Source: Paraescarpia echinospica (lineage: Eukaryota > Annelida > Polychaeta > Sabellida > Siboglinidae). From it: DNA of 64,000 nt. Below are positions 22,875 through 34,881 of the stretch, piece after piece. The position numbers and the translations under genes are program-made. The number at the start of each line of letters is the position of its first letter. Position 1 is the first letter of the stretch. Location: contig CM034531.1 in the NCBI GenBank assembly GCA_020002185.1, forward strand, positions 44,765,099-44,829,098, in the 5' to 3' direction. The notes under the pieces are model-generated. The model did no database searches. It saw only the letters and a list, made by a program, of their open reading frames with translations, and was not told the DNA's origin.

Positions 22875-23375
22875 TTGACCTATCCATCACGTGACCGATT
22901 GCCTAGTAAAACGTCCGCCAAGTCATCAAAAATGGATACTGAACACGTGCTGCTTTCGAGCATTCCATTTTATATTTTGTTGAAATTCTGGCCACAAAAA
23001 TGTTTGCAAACTTTTGATTGTGACGTAGACAAACCGTGATACATTAACTAACCCATCCATCACGTGACCTGTTGCCTATCAAAAACTCCATCAAGCGATC
23101 AAAAATGTACGCTGAACTCGTGGTGGGTTCGTGCATTCCGTCGTATATTTTGTTGAAATTCTGGCTACAATTAAAAGTATTTTTATGACAAAAAACATAA
23201 GGCAACGTTTTTAAAGTAACAACTGCATGCATAAATGTTTGATTTGTGAGATGTCGTACCGCAATAGTAATGTAATTCACGTATATAACCGTTATGAACA
23301 TTGGTGGCAAAGGCAAAGCATGACGGAGGTCACGCGCAAATGTTTGATTGTGACGTAGGCAAACCGCAACGTACG
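22875..23375 (+). repeat. Dispersed repeat family, partial and fuller copies
   Basis: A partial copy (22880-23042) precedes a fuller one (23047-23375). Shared marks are CCATCCATCACGTGACC at the start, CGTGCATTCC and GAAATTCTGGC inside, and TGACGGAGGTCACGCGCAAA then TTTGATTGTGACGTAGGC at the end. Related copies lie inverted at about 35970-36245 (again at 41443-41718) and 59645-59875. The non-coding, short and bounded form suggests a MITE or SINE-like family, unclassified. Confidence 0.6.
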
Positions 23376-23411
23376 GCTACATCAACTGGTTACAGCAGGA
23401 CCATTAAACGG

Positions 23412-24830
23412 TCAGCTGAAATGAATGTTAGATGGATAGGTGATAACTGCTGTGTGTAGTGTGTTACTCTATGGTTGAGTGTAAGATGGAATGGTGATAG
23501 CTGCTGCGTGTAGTGTTACTCTATGGTTGAGTGTAAGATGGAATGGTGATAACTGCTGTGTGTAGTGTGTTACTCTATGGGTGAGTGTAAGATGGAATGG
23601 TGATAACGGCTGTGTGTAGTGTGTTACTCTATGGGTGAGTGTAAGATGGAATGGTGATAACTGCTGTGTGTAGTGTGTTACTCTATGGTTGAGTGTAAGA
23701 TGGAATGGTGATAACTGCTGTGTGTAGTGTGTTACTCTATGGGTGAGTGTAAGATGGAATGGTGATAACTGCTGTGTGTAGTGTGTTACTCTATGGGTGA
23801 GTGTAAGATGGAATAGTGATAACTGCTGCGTGTAGTGTGTTACTCTATGGGTGAGTGTAAGATGGAATGGTGATAACTGCTGTGTGTAGTGTGTTACTCT
23901 ATGGTTGAGTGTAAGATGGAATGGTGATAACTGCTGCGTGTAGTGTGTTACTCTATGGGTGAGTGTAAGATGGAATGGTGATAACTGCTGTGTGTAGTGT
24001 GTTACTCTATGGGTGAGTGTAAGATGGAATGGTGATAACTGCTGTGTGTAGTGTGTTACTCTATGGTTGAGTGTAAGATGGAATGGTGATAACTGCTGTG
24101 TGTAGTGTGTTACTCTATGGGTGAGTGTAAGATGGAATGGTGATAACGGCTGTGTGTAGTGCGTTACTCTATGGGTGAGTGTAAGATGGAATGGTGATAA
24201 CGGCTGTGTGTAGTGTGTTACTCTATGGGTGAGTGTAAGATGGAATGGTGATAACGGCTGTGTGTAGTGTGTTACTCTATGGGTGAGTGTAAGATGGAAT
24301 AGTGATAACTGCTGTGTGTAGTGTGTTACTCTATGGGTGAGTGTAAGATGGAATAGTGATAACTGCTGCGTGTAGTGTGTTACTCTATGGGTGAGTGCAA
24401 GATGGAATGGTGATAACCGCTGTGTGTAGTGTGTTACTATATGGGTGAGTGTAAGATGGAATGGTGATAACTGCTGTGTGTAGTGTGTTACTCTATGGGT
24501 GAGTGTAAGATGGAATGGTGATAACTGCTGTGTGTAGTGTGTTACTCTATGGGTGAGTGTAAGATGGAATGGTGATAACTGTTGCGTGTAGTGTGTTACT
24601 CTATGGGTGAGTGTAAGATGGAATGGTGATAACTGCTGTGTGTAGTGTGTTACTCTATGGGTGAGTGTAAGATGGAATGGTGATAGCTGCTGCGTGTAGT
24701 GTGTTACTCTATGGGTGAGTGTAAGATGGAATGGTGATAACTGCTGTGTGTAGTGTGTTACTATATGGGTGAGTGTAAGATGGAATGGTGATAACTGCTG
24801 CGTGTAGTGTGTTACTCTATGGGTGAGTGT
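23412..24830. repeat. 54-bp minisatellite, about 26 copies
   Basis: The unit includes TGGAATGGTGATAACTGCTG and TTACTCTATGGGTGAGTG. Because 54 is a multiple of three, one minus-strand frame stays open for 459 codons as an 18-residue repeat (LTHRVTHYTQQLSPFHLT). I read that frame as a by-product: there is no promoter, splice or domain context. It ends about 150 bp upstream of the FKRP-like start codon. Confidence 0.93.
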
Positions 24831-24977
24831 AAGCAAGGACATAGTCAAGAGTTGGCAGAACTTTATATTATATTATACAATTAAGACGAGGCATGTTGTC
24901 ACGACAGGGTGTTCGTGACACTGGATGACATCGGCTTCTGTCTTCCACACCGTCACCGCCACACATAGTTGACAACG

Positions 24978-26750
24978 ATGTCGCCGCCAAGGTTCAACCG
25001 CCTTCAGTTGGTGTTGGTTGTTGTTGTCCAGTTGACATTGGCTACTATCGTACACGTGATGATCGGAGGCCCAGAGGCAAAGTGTGAGTGCCATGACGAT
25101 GTCAGTGAGCAAGTACGCGACGCTATCGCGGCATTGCGACGTGCAGTGCGAAGCACGACAGGAACTGATGCGCACTCAGACTTGACCGTTGCGCTTGATC
25201 GACTTCTCACTATGGTGCCGATGAAAAACGTTTCTAAACAGAGACAAACTCTTGACGTGTGTCCGGAGAAATATATGGGTACAGTGTACAATGTTCCGTT
25301 CCACGAAACGAGTCGACCTCTACAAAATTGCACGAACGCGCGTCAATTCCCGGCGGTGTTGTCTATTCTTCTAAGCGGTTTCGACTACGACAGCGACGAT
25401 AAAATCGTGAAGCTGCTCGAAGAAATATCCTATTCGTACCCGTCGCTAACAGTGCACCTTGCTGTTCCAAGAAAGGTGCAGATATCGTCAGAGATGAAGC
25501 TCGACGTTCACCAACACGTGCTGGCAAATAAGACTCCCGCCGGTGAAATATGGAACCACCTCACGAAGGTAGCTAAGACGGATTACGTTCTCGTGGGGCG
25601 AAGACTGGAGCGGTTCTCGTTGTATGCGAGACTTGAGAGGATGGTCAGACTTCTCTCCGAGCAAGATGAGGTCGACATTGTAGGTGGCGCTGTGCGTACT
25701 CTTGACGGTCATTGGCACTTGGGGTGCTATCAGTCAGACACGCGCAATTACACTTTGACATACAAAGATGGCTACCACGCGTCACTTCACTCGTGCGCCT
25801 ACTGCGACTACTTGCTGTCGCCTTTCGTTGTCAGGACGAACAAAGCTCGCAAGATACATCTGACCGCCGCACTGCCTTCAAACGTTGCCTTCTTCGACTA
25901 CTTCCTGCGTTTAACCGAACGCAAGAAAATCGTCATGTCCTGTCCCGATGCTATGTTCTATGTTTCGTCGGAAGCCGACGCGAACACACAAGAATTGCAT
26001 AACAACTGGATACCCATTGTCCGTGAACGCGCTCTCAACAAAGTGGTTTTCCCCGACGCGCGTGGCGAGTTGATCTTTTCATGCAAGGAAGCTCAGACAT
26101 CATGCGGTTTTGTAGCTGGGACCATGTTGCCGATATGTTGCATCAGAAACCTTGTACGGGTTATCCGTGACGTCATGTCTGTGTGCAAGAAGATAGGCAT
26201 ATACTGTCAGGTGGGCAGCGGAACGGCAATCGGGGCACTGAAATTTAATGGAATACTACCGTGGGAGCTTGACGCCGACATAGTATACATTCCCGTTAAC
26301 AGGACGTCTTTCTGGTACCACAAAGAGGAGTTTACGAAGCTCGGCTACACGATCTCTCTAAAATATCCCTCGCAGTGTATGACATTTGATCAAAGGACCT
26401 ATCGATGCGTGCATTTCGATGTTGCCACAGAAGGGTTTCGACTAGAGTTATTTGGGGATCTACCGAGGGAGAGAACGTGGTTGGAATTCCCAAGGAAGGA
26501 GGTCTTATTACCGACGAAGATGTTAATTAGTGGTGTGTGGGTAAATGGTCCAAGACATCCGGGGCTGACAATGCATAATCGTTATGGTGACGAAATCCTG
26601 AAGCATGTGGAACATTGGACGATTTACGGGCGGAAAACTTCGTGGGAAGCATACACTGCGGGGCAGTTCAAGCCATGTCCAAAACCTGGCATGCACTACT
26701 GTCTCGATCAGTTTGTGCCAGATGGAAGTTTTGAATTCCAGAAACCATGA
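24978..26750 (+). CDS. Fukutin-related (FKRP)-like LicD-family glycosyl/ribitol-phosphate transferase
   Basis: An intronless 590-residue ORF starts at the first true ATG (24978). Residues 8-30 form a hydrophobic signal anchor, so it is a type II membrane protein, presumably Golgi. Residues about 100-335 look like the GT-A-like stem domain of FKRP. The Cys-rich junction (SCKEAQTSCGF, LPICCIRNL) and the LicD/FKTN catalytic core follow at about 370-480: GSGTAIGALKFNGILPWELD with DAD as the metal-binding acidic motif. The C-terminus holds WVNGPRHPG and Cys pairs. Vertebrate FKRP (about 495 residues) adds ribitol-5-phosphate to alpha-dystroglycan; the substrate here is unknown. An AT-rich TATA-like stretch lies at 24863-24880 and AATAAA at 26803. 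Frame and motifs are intact, so I consider it functional. Confidence 0.85.
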   Translation: MSPPRFNRLQLVLVVVVQLTLATIVHVMIGGPEAKCECHDDVSEQVRDAIAALRRAVRSTTGTDAHSDLTVALDRLLTMVPMKNVSKQRQTLDVCPEKYMGTVYNVPFHETSRPLQNCTNARQFPAVLSILLSGFDYDSDDKIVKLLEEISYSYPSLTVHLAVPRKVQISSEMKLDVHQHVLANKTPAGEIWNHLTKVAKTDYVLVGRRLERFSLYARLERMVRLLSEQDEVDIVGGAVRTLDGHWHLGCYQSDTRNYTLTYKDGYHASLHSCAYCDYLLSPFVVRTNKARKIHLTAALPSNVAFFDYFLRLTERKKIVMSCPDAMFYVSSEADANTQELHNNWIPIVRERALNKVVFPDARGELIFSCKEAQTSCGFVAGTMLPICCIRNLVRVIRDVMSVCKKIGIYCQVGSGTAIGALKFNGILPWELDADIVYIPVNRTSFWYHKEEFTKLGYTISLKYPSQCMTFDQRTYRCVHFDVATEGFRLELFGDLPRERTWLEFPRKEVLLPTKMLISGVWVNGPRHPGLTMHNRYGDEILKHVEHWTIYGRKTSWEAYTAGQFKPCPKPGMHYCLDQFVPDGSFEFQKP

Positions 26751-26802
26751 ACGTACGTTCAACGCTTCATTTCTTCGAGCAGGTGAATGTTGCCTTCTAG
26801 TT

Positions 26803-26808
26803 AATAAA
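26803..26808 (+). promoter_or_regulatory. Polyadenylation signal of the FKRP-like gene
   Basis: AATAAA 53 bp after the stop codon. Confidence 0.6.
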
Positions 26809-29340
26809 AAAACACATTTCTGTCACTCTCAGTTTCAATCACGAGTATCTTTTTGCAGGTGCTCAAGGAAGTGTGTGGTTAAAAGATACAATATGCTGGT
26901 TTGCTTAAATAAACTGGGGCCGATCTGGCTGAAGTGGTGTCATGGAATCGAAAAAGAGTAATCGACACGTACCTATGATTCGATCCTTTATAAATGGTCT
27001 CATGTCAGTGTTTTTGGTCGCTAAAGCACTACGCATCCAAATTAAAGACTATACACCAGAATTAATGTTCGTCAGCTCAGTAACCCACTAGAAGGCGCCC
27101 ACAAAAAGACGGTATTAAAAATACGTGGACACACAAACTTACATCAACAAGCAAGCAAGCCCGCACGCACGCACACACGAACACACGCACGCACACACCC
27201 ATACATACACAGACATGCATGCGCGCGACGCGTTCGAGAGAGAAAACTGCGTGCTGGTTGGCTGACAATACACGAGACAAGAAAAGTGAGATAGAAACAA
27301 CCCTCACAATGAATGTGCTCGCACGCAAGAGGAACAATGGAGCAACCACTTGTAATTAATATAAAAACGTACATCATTATTTATTAAATTATGTAATAAC
27401 TTCCGCAACAATTGCATGACTATTCGTCTGCTAAATGTTTTCTCCACGGCGTGTTTTTGAAAGCCACATATGGAAATGCGAAAGGTTAGTTGTCACCGGC
27501 GACTGATTCCATGACATCGGTGATATTTAACGACTAATTTAACTGCGGTTGATTTGGTGTTTATTTCACAAATAAAACGGAATAATCGTAAATGCACCAA
27601 CCGAACAACAATTAAGGACATTGATTTCCCATAATAAATGCTTCCATGCGGCGTGTCATCGCGAAGATAGTAATTTATATAACAATTTGAGTACCATTAA
27701 GGATAAATACAAAATACATGAGCTAAATGACTAACTTTTGTCTGTTTGAAGGACTAACGTTCAACCTCAGGTTATCAAAACATGGTTGACACAAACCTGT
27801 ATAATGTTAGATCAATTACTAGATTTGTGTCTGTTTGAACAACACCGTCTACATAGTAACTGTTAGTAAAATCTGATTAAATAAATATCGACAATATATT
27901 TATTCCCAATTAAATAAATATCTGACCCATGAATACTTACAATGTAGACCCTATTATAATTGTACTTGGTGCGGACGCGGTGAACCTCGGCAAGGTCGTC
28001 ATATTGTTTAGTTGGTCTACATGTAGAGATGGTCTTTTCCCGTCTCTTCTGTCATGTAAACAATAAGATCGGATGTGTATGCGTGTTATGTGCATATTAT
28101 ATGTGTGTGTATATATATATATAAGCCTAAGGACAGCTCAGGTCGACCGCTCCATTATGAGAGATAGGATATACAACCTCCGAGAAAACGTCTCAAAATC
28201 ACCAAAAATTATTTTTTTGGTGCATATAATTATTGATATCATTATATGCCTGGGTATACTAACAGTACCAATTTAAAAATAAAAGATATTGTCTACGCAA
28301 CCATGGGTCAAAACGTTATGCAGAACGGCTTTGATCTGACCTAACTGCAGCGGATAATTTGAAGTAAAACATATTGGGCCAGTTATATTATCCTTCTCCA
28401 CTAATTAGCAAGTAGTAAGAGGTGCAAAGTTCTCACAAATGGCCTTGCTATGAATACAATGTATTTCTTCGCTATGGTTGAACACGCGAGGGTAACCTCA
28501 TATTTGAGCATACGCACTTGTTCGAAACTTCATATGATTGTATCTTCTCGCTGTCCATGGAATGTTGTCGGTGATCTTCTCCACCTCCTGAAAGCTGGCT
28601 CCGGCGCCAAGTGAAGTGTGACGACAACGCAGTTGCGTGACATTATAGAAACTAATACAGGGGGTGTTCAACGTTTTTCATTGGCTACAGATACGAAGCC
28701 AGAATTGGCATAAGACGGGAATTTGACGGACCAATCAGTCATCATCCGGTAAACATGTGATGCTTCACATTCAGAGATGGATATTCATTGGTTGGTGTTT
28801 TAATATACTGTAAATTCGATAGATGTACGTGATCACCAATTCGTGTATTTTTCAAAATATAAAAAAGATGATACACCATGACGTTTCGCGTGGATATTAT
28901 TTTTTAGCAACCACCATTTTATACATATTAATAGGGCCTATATTTAAAATGAAACTGTTTTGCCGTGTCAGAAAAACAGTTTTTCAGTTAACCAAAGAAG
29001 ACCGTTGTACATTCTAGTTTTTAAAAAGCAGTAGGCCCCGATACGTACATGTGTACTGCTGAAAGCCTGCAACGAAGGAACCCGCGTGACGGAAGCATTA
29101 TGACAAGCAACAGAAGCAAGACGAGGCAAGGCAGTGTCGTAGCAACTATAGGTCACGTAGCACAGCTAACTTTCAGTTATGTAGTTACGAATATATGACC
29201 TAGTAAATAGTTATTTATGACACCGCAAGTAAAACGTTTCGTATAATTTAATGGCACTGGAAGTATGCATCATGAAGTGTTTAATAGGCGGAGTTTTTCG
29301 TGATGTTTGAGACCAAAGCACACGTGGACACGGCTAACAC
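26809..29340. other. Non-coding stretch with CA/GC-rich patch
   Basis: A CACG/CACA-rich patch at 27120-27215 and a short TA/GT run at 28095-28122. The small open frames here have no domain content. No RNA gene was recognised. Confidence 0.45.
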
Positions 29341-29347
29341 GTGGCTA

Positions 29348-29353
29348 TTTATT
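29348..29353 (-). promoter_or_regulatory. Polyadenylation signal of the PAN-domain gene
   Basis: AATAAA on the minus strand about 72 bp beyond the stop codon at 29425. Confidence 0.55.
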
Positions 29354-29424
29354 GGGTATCGATGGGCATCGAATGCATGCATTTTAACGGAGCTGGAGAC
29401 AAGTTATTTAAAAAAACTTGTTCA

Positions 29425-32400
29425 TCACATCAACGACATGTTGACAGCCAGCGGCTGCAAAGCTGTTTTATAATTGTGCGTGGTCACGCTATATCTTAAC
29501 ATCAAGCAAAACGTTAAAATGGCTACCATTGAGAAAATCATCTGTGCTCTGTGTCCTGTAGTGCCGTTGTTTGATAGAGCCCAGCAGTTTGAGCAGCTAC
29601 AGCCTTGATGACTGAGACATGCACGTTCACGTACACAAAAGAACATACACAACGCATGCAAAGTAGGGGAGACACCGCGACCGAATGTCTGTCTATACAG
29701 ACCCTTGCCCAGACCAGGCGTTTATATTTTTAGCAAATATCACGAGACCATAATAGTTATCTACTTACCGAATCCACGCAGCGTTACTTGCCTAGGAACA
29801 CAACTGTTTGCTATTACGGAATACACAGTCGCGGAATTTGTTTATAGCACATACAACTACACATTCTGGGATAACTAGTAGTTCACCGTGTAACTTTAAC
29901 GTGTTCTAATACTACTTCTTTTAAGTGTTATGCTGCGTTCTAATGCGGCCTGGTTTACCGTGAATATGAGTTCACGACGCCTACATGTCCCCATTTACCG
30001 ATGGTGAAGTCGACAGTTAAAAGGTAGTGAATACGACTTGCCAGCGATCGTGAACTCACGCAAATAATATGAGAGCAGTGGAACGCAGCAGTGTAAACAG
30101 ACAATTGCATCGCACATAACATGAACAACTGGTGCATGTTACCAACAACTGCCGCTATACGGCAACTACCTTTTGTAGAGCGGACGCGTTTGAAGTGATC
30201 CGTGGTGCGGCTGGACACGAGACGTGTGACGCGTGTTTCAACGAGATAGCAGGCACCGCGGCTGATGTCGTGGTCCACGGCACGACACATTTTGACGGAG
30301 CAGCAGAACCGCAAACACTGTTTACGTGTGAAGGAGCCCGGAAGTTGGATACCTTCAGCTGACTGCTTCCCTTGCTTGATTCTCAATACGGCGCTACACG
30401 CTACAACGTCAGATACGTGTTTGTTTAAAAGGAAACGAAAGGCAATTGAGTGGGTTTTTACACGTAAAAGAGTTAATACTATGTAACCATTTGCAACTAC
30501 AATCAACACTCTCTCGCCAGTGTTTTACTCTGAATTTATATTCAAAGTGGGAGATTCTAGTGAAATCTTACAGTTCCCGGCGGTTAACGTATATTGAGAT
30601 ACGCCCCCGATTTTTGTTTGGGGGGGTGGCAATAAGCGGCCAGAGCTTCTTTAACGTTGACGCTGCAGTGACGCATCGAATGCTCGTTTACTTTATATGT
30701 ATGTGAATATGCCAGCTCGTACGCTGGTTTCTCATATTCCATTCCTTTCAGAGTTACACTTGTATCAACCGTTATAACAACGTACAATGCACCATGCGGA
30801 CGTAACATTTTTAGCATCGCTCGATAGGTGCGACTCACGAATGTCCAATAGCAAGAACAGCTTGTCGCCGTAGGTAGATAGTTCTAACACCAAGTGCGAT
30901 ATGTGTCACGGAAGTCAGAAAACCGGTAGATCTACCCAACGTTGTTACTTCCGGTGACCGTGATATACCTTTATTTCTTGTTTAGACTCATCGTATACTG
31001 GCGCGTTATGTTCCGCATGTCGTTCATGCTTATTACCCACAGAACCTACGATTACTAAAACAATTTACAAAACCATCAGTATAGTACGTTGTTATAACGC
31101 ACGTATTGTGATATTAATAAGGTAATACAAACCGGGCAAGGATGACGCATGCGCAAACATGCCCCAACCAAGGCGTCCGCTTTTTGTGTGGCACAACAAA
31201 CAAAGTATGCGGAAAAATAATTCTTGTGTTCGTATGTCATAGGCCCTAACTTCACCATGTTTGACAATACATATAATGCGATATATCATTAATTATATAT
31301 GGCGTGGAAGATATTGATCATATTTAAATTGTATTATTTAACGTAATGAAAAAGCGGCACACGTCAATCATTTTTGCATGATTTCGTTTTTGCGTCTGCA
31401 ATTTTCTGGGGTTGTACATAGAGCAAAATTGGCCTTCACTTGGTGGAGCCTAAGCAAGATCAATGTATTGGTTTTCCAATGATTCGCAAACTACACCCCA
31501 CACCACGCACCTGCCCGTCTTTGTTTCCCTTATGTTTGACGAAGGGAGAACAGACCCGTCAGCCGGTAGACGTTCAATGTCAAGCACATAAACTTTTTGG
31601 ATGCAAAATAGGTATAATAAAACGTAACAATTTGCGTTCTAAAATACCAAAAACTAATCAATTAAAAAAATGATCGATTACTATACCTGAAACCAGACAG
31701 CGTCGAATCAACCTGTAGTGATTAACTTGTTCGGATGGCACCAGGGTGAAGTTTTTCTTCGGGTTTAGGTAAATGAAGCACTTGTGCTTGCTCAAGTCGT
31801 AGTCGAAGCCGGGACAGGCGGGGAGAACTCGGCAGACCATCCGGCAGGCGCGTAAAGTGTGGTTCCCGGCAACTTCCACCCCATCGTATTCGTGCTGGTT
31901 CGCGAACTTCCGGAAGAAGGGTGCAGTACATTCTGCAATCGGGGAGTCATATAATTGATAACTTCCGAAAACCACGTTAATTCCAGGCTCACCAAAACCC
32001 TCCAACTGTACTCCATGGGTCCTCCAACTACACCCCCGTTGAGGTTCACTAAGTCTGAAACATTCCCACAGCACCCCATTAACACTTACCAAAACACTCC
32101 AACTGTACTCCATGGGTCCTCCAACTACACCCCCGTTTAGGTTCACTAAGTCTTAAACATTCCCACTGCACCCCATTAATACTTACCAAAACCCTCCAAC
32201 TGCTTCCATTAAAAGCGTCCGGGAGATTTTCTTATTTTACAGGGGGCAGGAGTTCATCAAGAAATCCGGAAAATCCGCGTGGTTGGCATGAATAAAATCA
32301 TGGCACAGTTTTTATCCAAAAACCGTTAGTATGGACTACATTGAAAATAACATTTAAAATTTATTTTGGCTTGGTGCTCTCTCTCTCTCTCTCCCGTCCC

Positions 32401-32561
32401 TCCCTTCCTCCGCCCTCCCGTTCCTCACGCTAAAACCCGCCCAGCCTGCCCTACTCACTGTCGTCAGCCGCCGTCAGCCACCACATGACGGCGAGCAGCG
32501 GCAGCAGAAGCCCCACCGACATCCACGGAGGGCGGTCTCCAAGTTTCGGCATCGTCAGCAT
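29425..32561 (-). CDS. Signal-peptide protein with two PAN/Apple-like domains, four exons
   Basis: I join exon 1 32561-32459, exon 2 31932-31687, exon 3 30400-30170 and exon 4 29603-29425. All introns are phase 1 with GT-AG ends (GTGAGT, GTATAG, GTAGTT donors). Exon 1 codes a signal peptide (MSVGLLLPLLAVMWW core). Exons 2 and 3 each start with a conserved Cys-Thr/Ser-Ala and carry six-Cys-type PAN/Apple modules (RMVCRVLPACPGFDYD, HKCFIYL; CLRFCCSVKMCRAVDHD, ACYLVE), folds used for protein or glycan binding outside cells. Exon 4 gives a Cys-rich stub, a hydrophobic span (MIFSMVAILTFCLMLRY) and a short tail, suggesting membrane anchoring. A stronger-looking acceptor five bases after the exon-4 frame choice, TCTCAG at 29611-29616, would instead give a short soluble tail; both are in phase. 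Confidence 0.75.
31985..32215. repeat. About 97-bp minisatellite in intron 1 of the PAN gene
   Basis: Slightly over two copies of a unit containing CCTCCAACTGTACTCCATGG and GGTTCACTAAGTCT (from about 31993 and 32090, with a partial third). Confidence 0.85.
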
Positions 32562-32977
32562 AACTGTCGTACGACGCAGCACGTCTCCAACCCACTGGCA
32601 GGCCGCTGTGATGTGCGCGTAATATATCCAAACTTACCAGCCTCGGATACTGTTGGCCATGCGTGGGTGTGATTGGCGTGTTCACACCCAACTCCCCTGT
32701 ACGTCACACATTGACTGGTTCCTGATTCGTAAACTCGACTGCTGTCACGATTGGGTGGTCGTCGCGATCTTTAAGCAAGAACATTTGTTGTGCGTGCGGT
32801 CGTTCTATTTATGTGTCCCCACACTTCGTTCAGGATTAATGCAAGACATGACTAACGAAACAATCACATTAAACTAGAAGAGTCCAGACACGACCAATTA
32901 TGTAAGCTTTTATACTGTATAACGTCAATACGCATATAGCGTAGCAACAATCAGAAGTTATTTCCCTTCTCCCTCTC
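32562..32977. other. Upstream region of the PAN gene, then contig end
   Basis: No TATA box is obvious. A possible GTAAGT donor on the minus strand at about 32638 could mark a 5' non-coding exon. The contig ends in a CT-rich run (CCCTTCTCCCTCTC) before the gap. Confidence 0.35.
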
Positions 32978-33977
32978 NNNNNNNNNNNNNNNNNNNNNNN
33001 NNNNNNNNNNNNNNNNNNNNNNNNNNNNNNNNNNNNNNNNNNNNNNNNNNNNNNNNNNNNNNNNNNNNNNNNNNNNNNNNNNNNNNNNNNNNNNNNNNNN
33101 NNNNNNNNNNNNNNNNNNNNNNNNNNNNNNNNNNNNNNNNNNNNNNNNNNNNNNNNNNNNNNNNNNNNNNNNNNNNNNNNNNNNNNNNNNNNNNNNNNNN
33201 NNNNNNNNNNNNNNNNNNNNNNNNNNNNNNNNNNNNNNNNNNNNNNNNNNNNNNNNNNNNNNNNNNNNNNNNNNNNNNNNNNNNNNNNNNNNNNNNNNNN
33301 NNNNNNNNNNNNNNNNNNNNNNNNNNNNNNNNNNNNNNNNNNNNNNNNNNNNNNNNNNNNNNNNNNNNNNNNNNNNNNNNNNNNNNNNNNNNNNNNNNNN
33401 NNNNNNNNNNNNNNNNNNNNNNNNNNNNNNNNNNNNNNNNNNNNNNNNNNNNNNNNNNNNNNNNNNNNNNNNNNNNNNNNNNNNNNNNNNNNNNNNNNNN
33501 NNNNNNNNNNNNNNNNNNNNNNNNNNNNNNNNNNNNNNNNNNNNNNNNNNNNNNNNNNNNNNNNNNNNNNNNNNNNNNNNNNNNNNNNNNNNNNNNNNNN
33601 NNNNNNNNNNNNNNNNNNNNNNNNNNNNNNNNNNNNNNNNNNNNNNNNNNNNNNNNNNNNNNNNNNNNNNNNNNNNNNNNNNNNNNNNNNNNNNNNNNNN
33701 NNNNNNNNNNNNNNNNNNNNNNNNNNNNNNNNNNNNNNNNNNNNNNNNNNNNNNNNNNNNNNNNNNNNNNNNNNNNNNNNNNNNNNNNNNNNNNNNNNNN
33801 NNNNNNNNNNNNNNNNNNNNNNNNNNNNNNNNNNNNNNNNNNNNNNNNNNNNNNNNNNNNNNNNNNNNNNNNNNNNNNNNNNNNNNNNNNNNNNNNNNNN
33901 NNNNNNNNNNNNNNNNNNNNNNNNNNNNNNNNNNNNNNNNNNNNNNNNNNNNNNNNNNNNNNNNNNNNNNNNNNNNN
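32978..33977. other. Assembly gap, 1000 N
   Basis: Exactly 1000 unknown bases, a conventional placeholder length. Open frames drawn across it are meaningless. Confidence 0.99.
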
Positions 33978-34440
33978 CATGCCTGAGTGGCAGTGTGAAG
34001 TGGAAGGAGTCCATCCTCCAGTACCTCTCTAAACAGTGCTGTCTTTTCGGGATGTGATGTCTTGCTCACACCAATGAGAGGTTTTCCTTCGCGTTTAGAG
34101 CGATGCACCTTCTTCGGCTGCAACCTAATCCTGCCGCACACCAAGGAGTGGTCTGTGTCACCGTCAGCGCTGTGGTAGGATCGGGTGATCAGAACATTCT
34201 GGAGGCAAGAGCGTCTGGTGATGATCAAGTTCAACTGATTCCAGTGATCGGGGGTGTCTCCATGATGCCTTGTGTTGGGGCTTCGTCTGGTGATGCTGAA
34301 GTTGAAGTAGAAGCAGAACTCAAGAAGTCGCTGTCCGTTCTCATTTATTTTTACGAATCCGTGATGTCCCAGGCAGACTGGCCAGGCGACATGGTTGGCT
34401 CCCACCCGTACGTTGAAGTCACAAAACAGCAGCAGATGTT
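33978..34440 (-). mobile_element. LINE B fragment (endonuclease part) at gap edge
   Basis: The minus strand codes the LFCDFNVRVGANHVAWPV to DTDHSLVCGRIRLQ part of the LINE B endonuclease, identical to 39451-39913. The rest of the LINE would lie in the gap. Confidence 0.85.
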
Positions 34441-34881
34441 CCTTTGTTGTGAATGCCGGTATTTCATGGCAAGTCTTAATCTTTAGCATAATATGTTTAC
34501 TTTCCCCTCGCTTACACTTTTAGAAATGTTATGCAATCACTAGGAAACACTTTTGTGTTCATAAACTGCGGAGCCATACGTCACATAACCAGTGCTTCAT
34601 CATCGTCGAAACAGTGTCGCAGTGCTGGAGTCTCATTCATAAACGGTGAGCTAATGTAATTAATTAATTAATTATATTAGAGTATTCTTATACAGAGAAA
34701 AATAATAGCTGATGTATTTTATAGGGTAAGTCATAAAATGTGGTACAATACATAACATATACATTGGTTCAAATTCGTTATATAATACCCTGTGGTACGT
34801 TCAGACTAGCTTCTACACTGAAATATAGAAACGTTCGCAATTTTCTGGACAATAATTCATTGAATATTTTACGATACCCTC
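34441..34881. other. Non-coding DNA 3' of the sulfotransferase gene
   Basis: AT-rich; includes TTAATTAATTAATTA at about 34659-34673. No gene. Confidence 0.5.

Noticed and set aside
23469..24848. 459-codon minus-strand ORF with 18-residue repeats
   Set aside because: The 54-bp period keeps any stop-free frame open; no start context, promoter or domain supports a gene.
32869..34489. Long ORFs across the gap
   Set aside because: They are made of N; only 33978-34440 has real LINE sequence.
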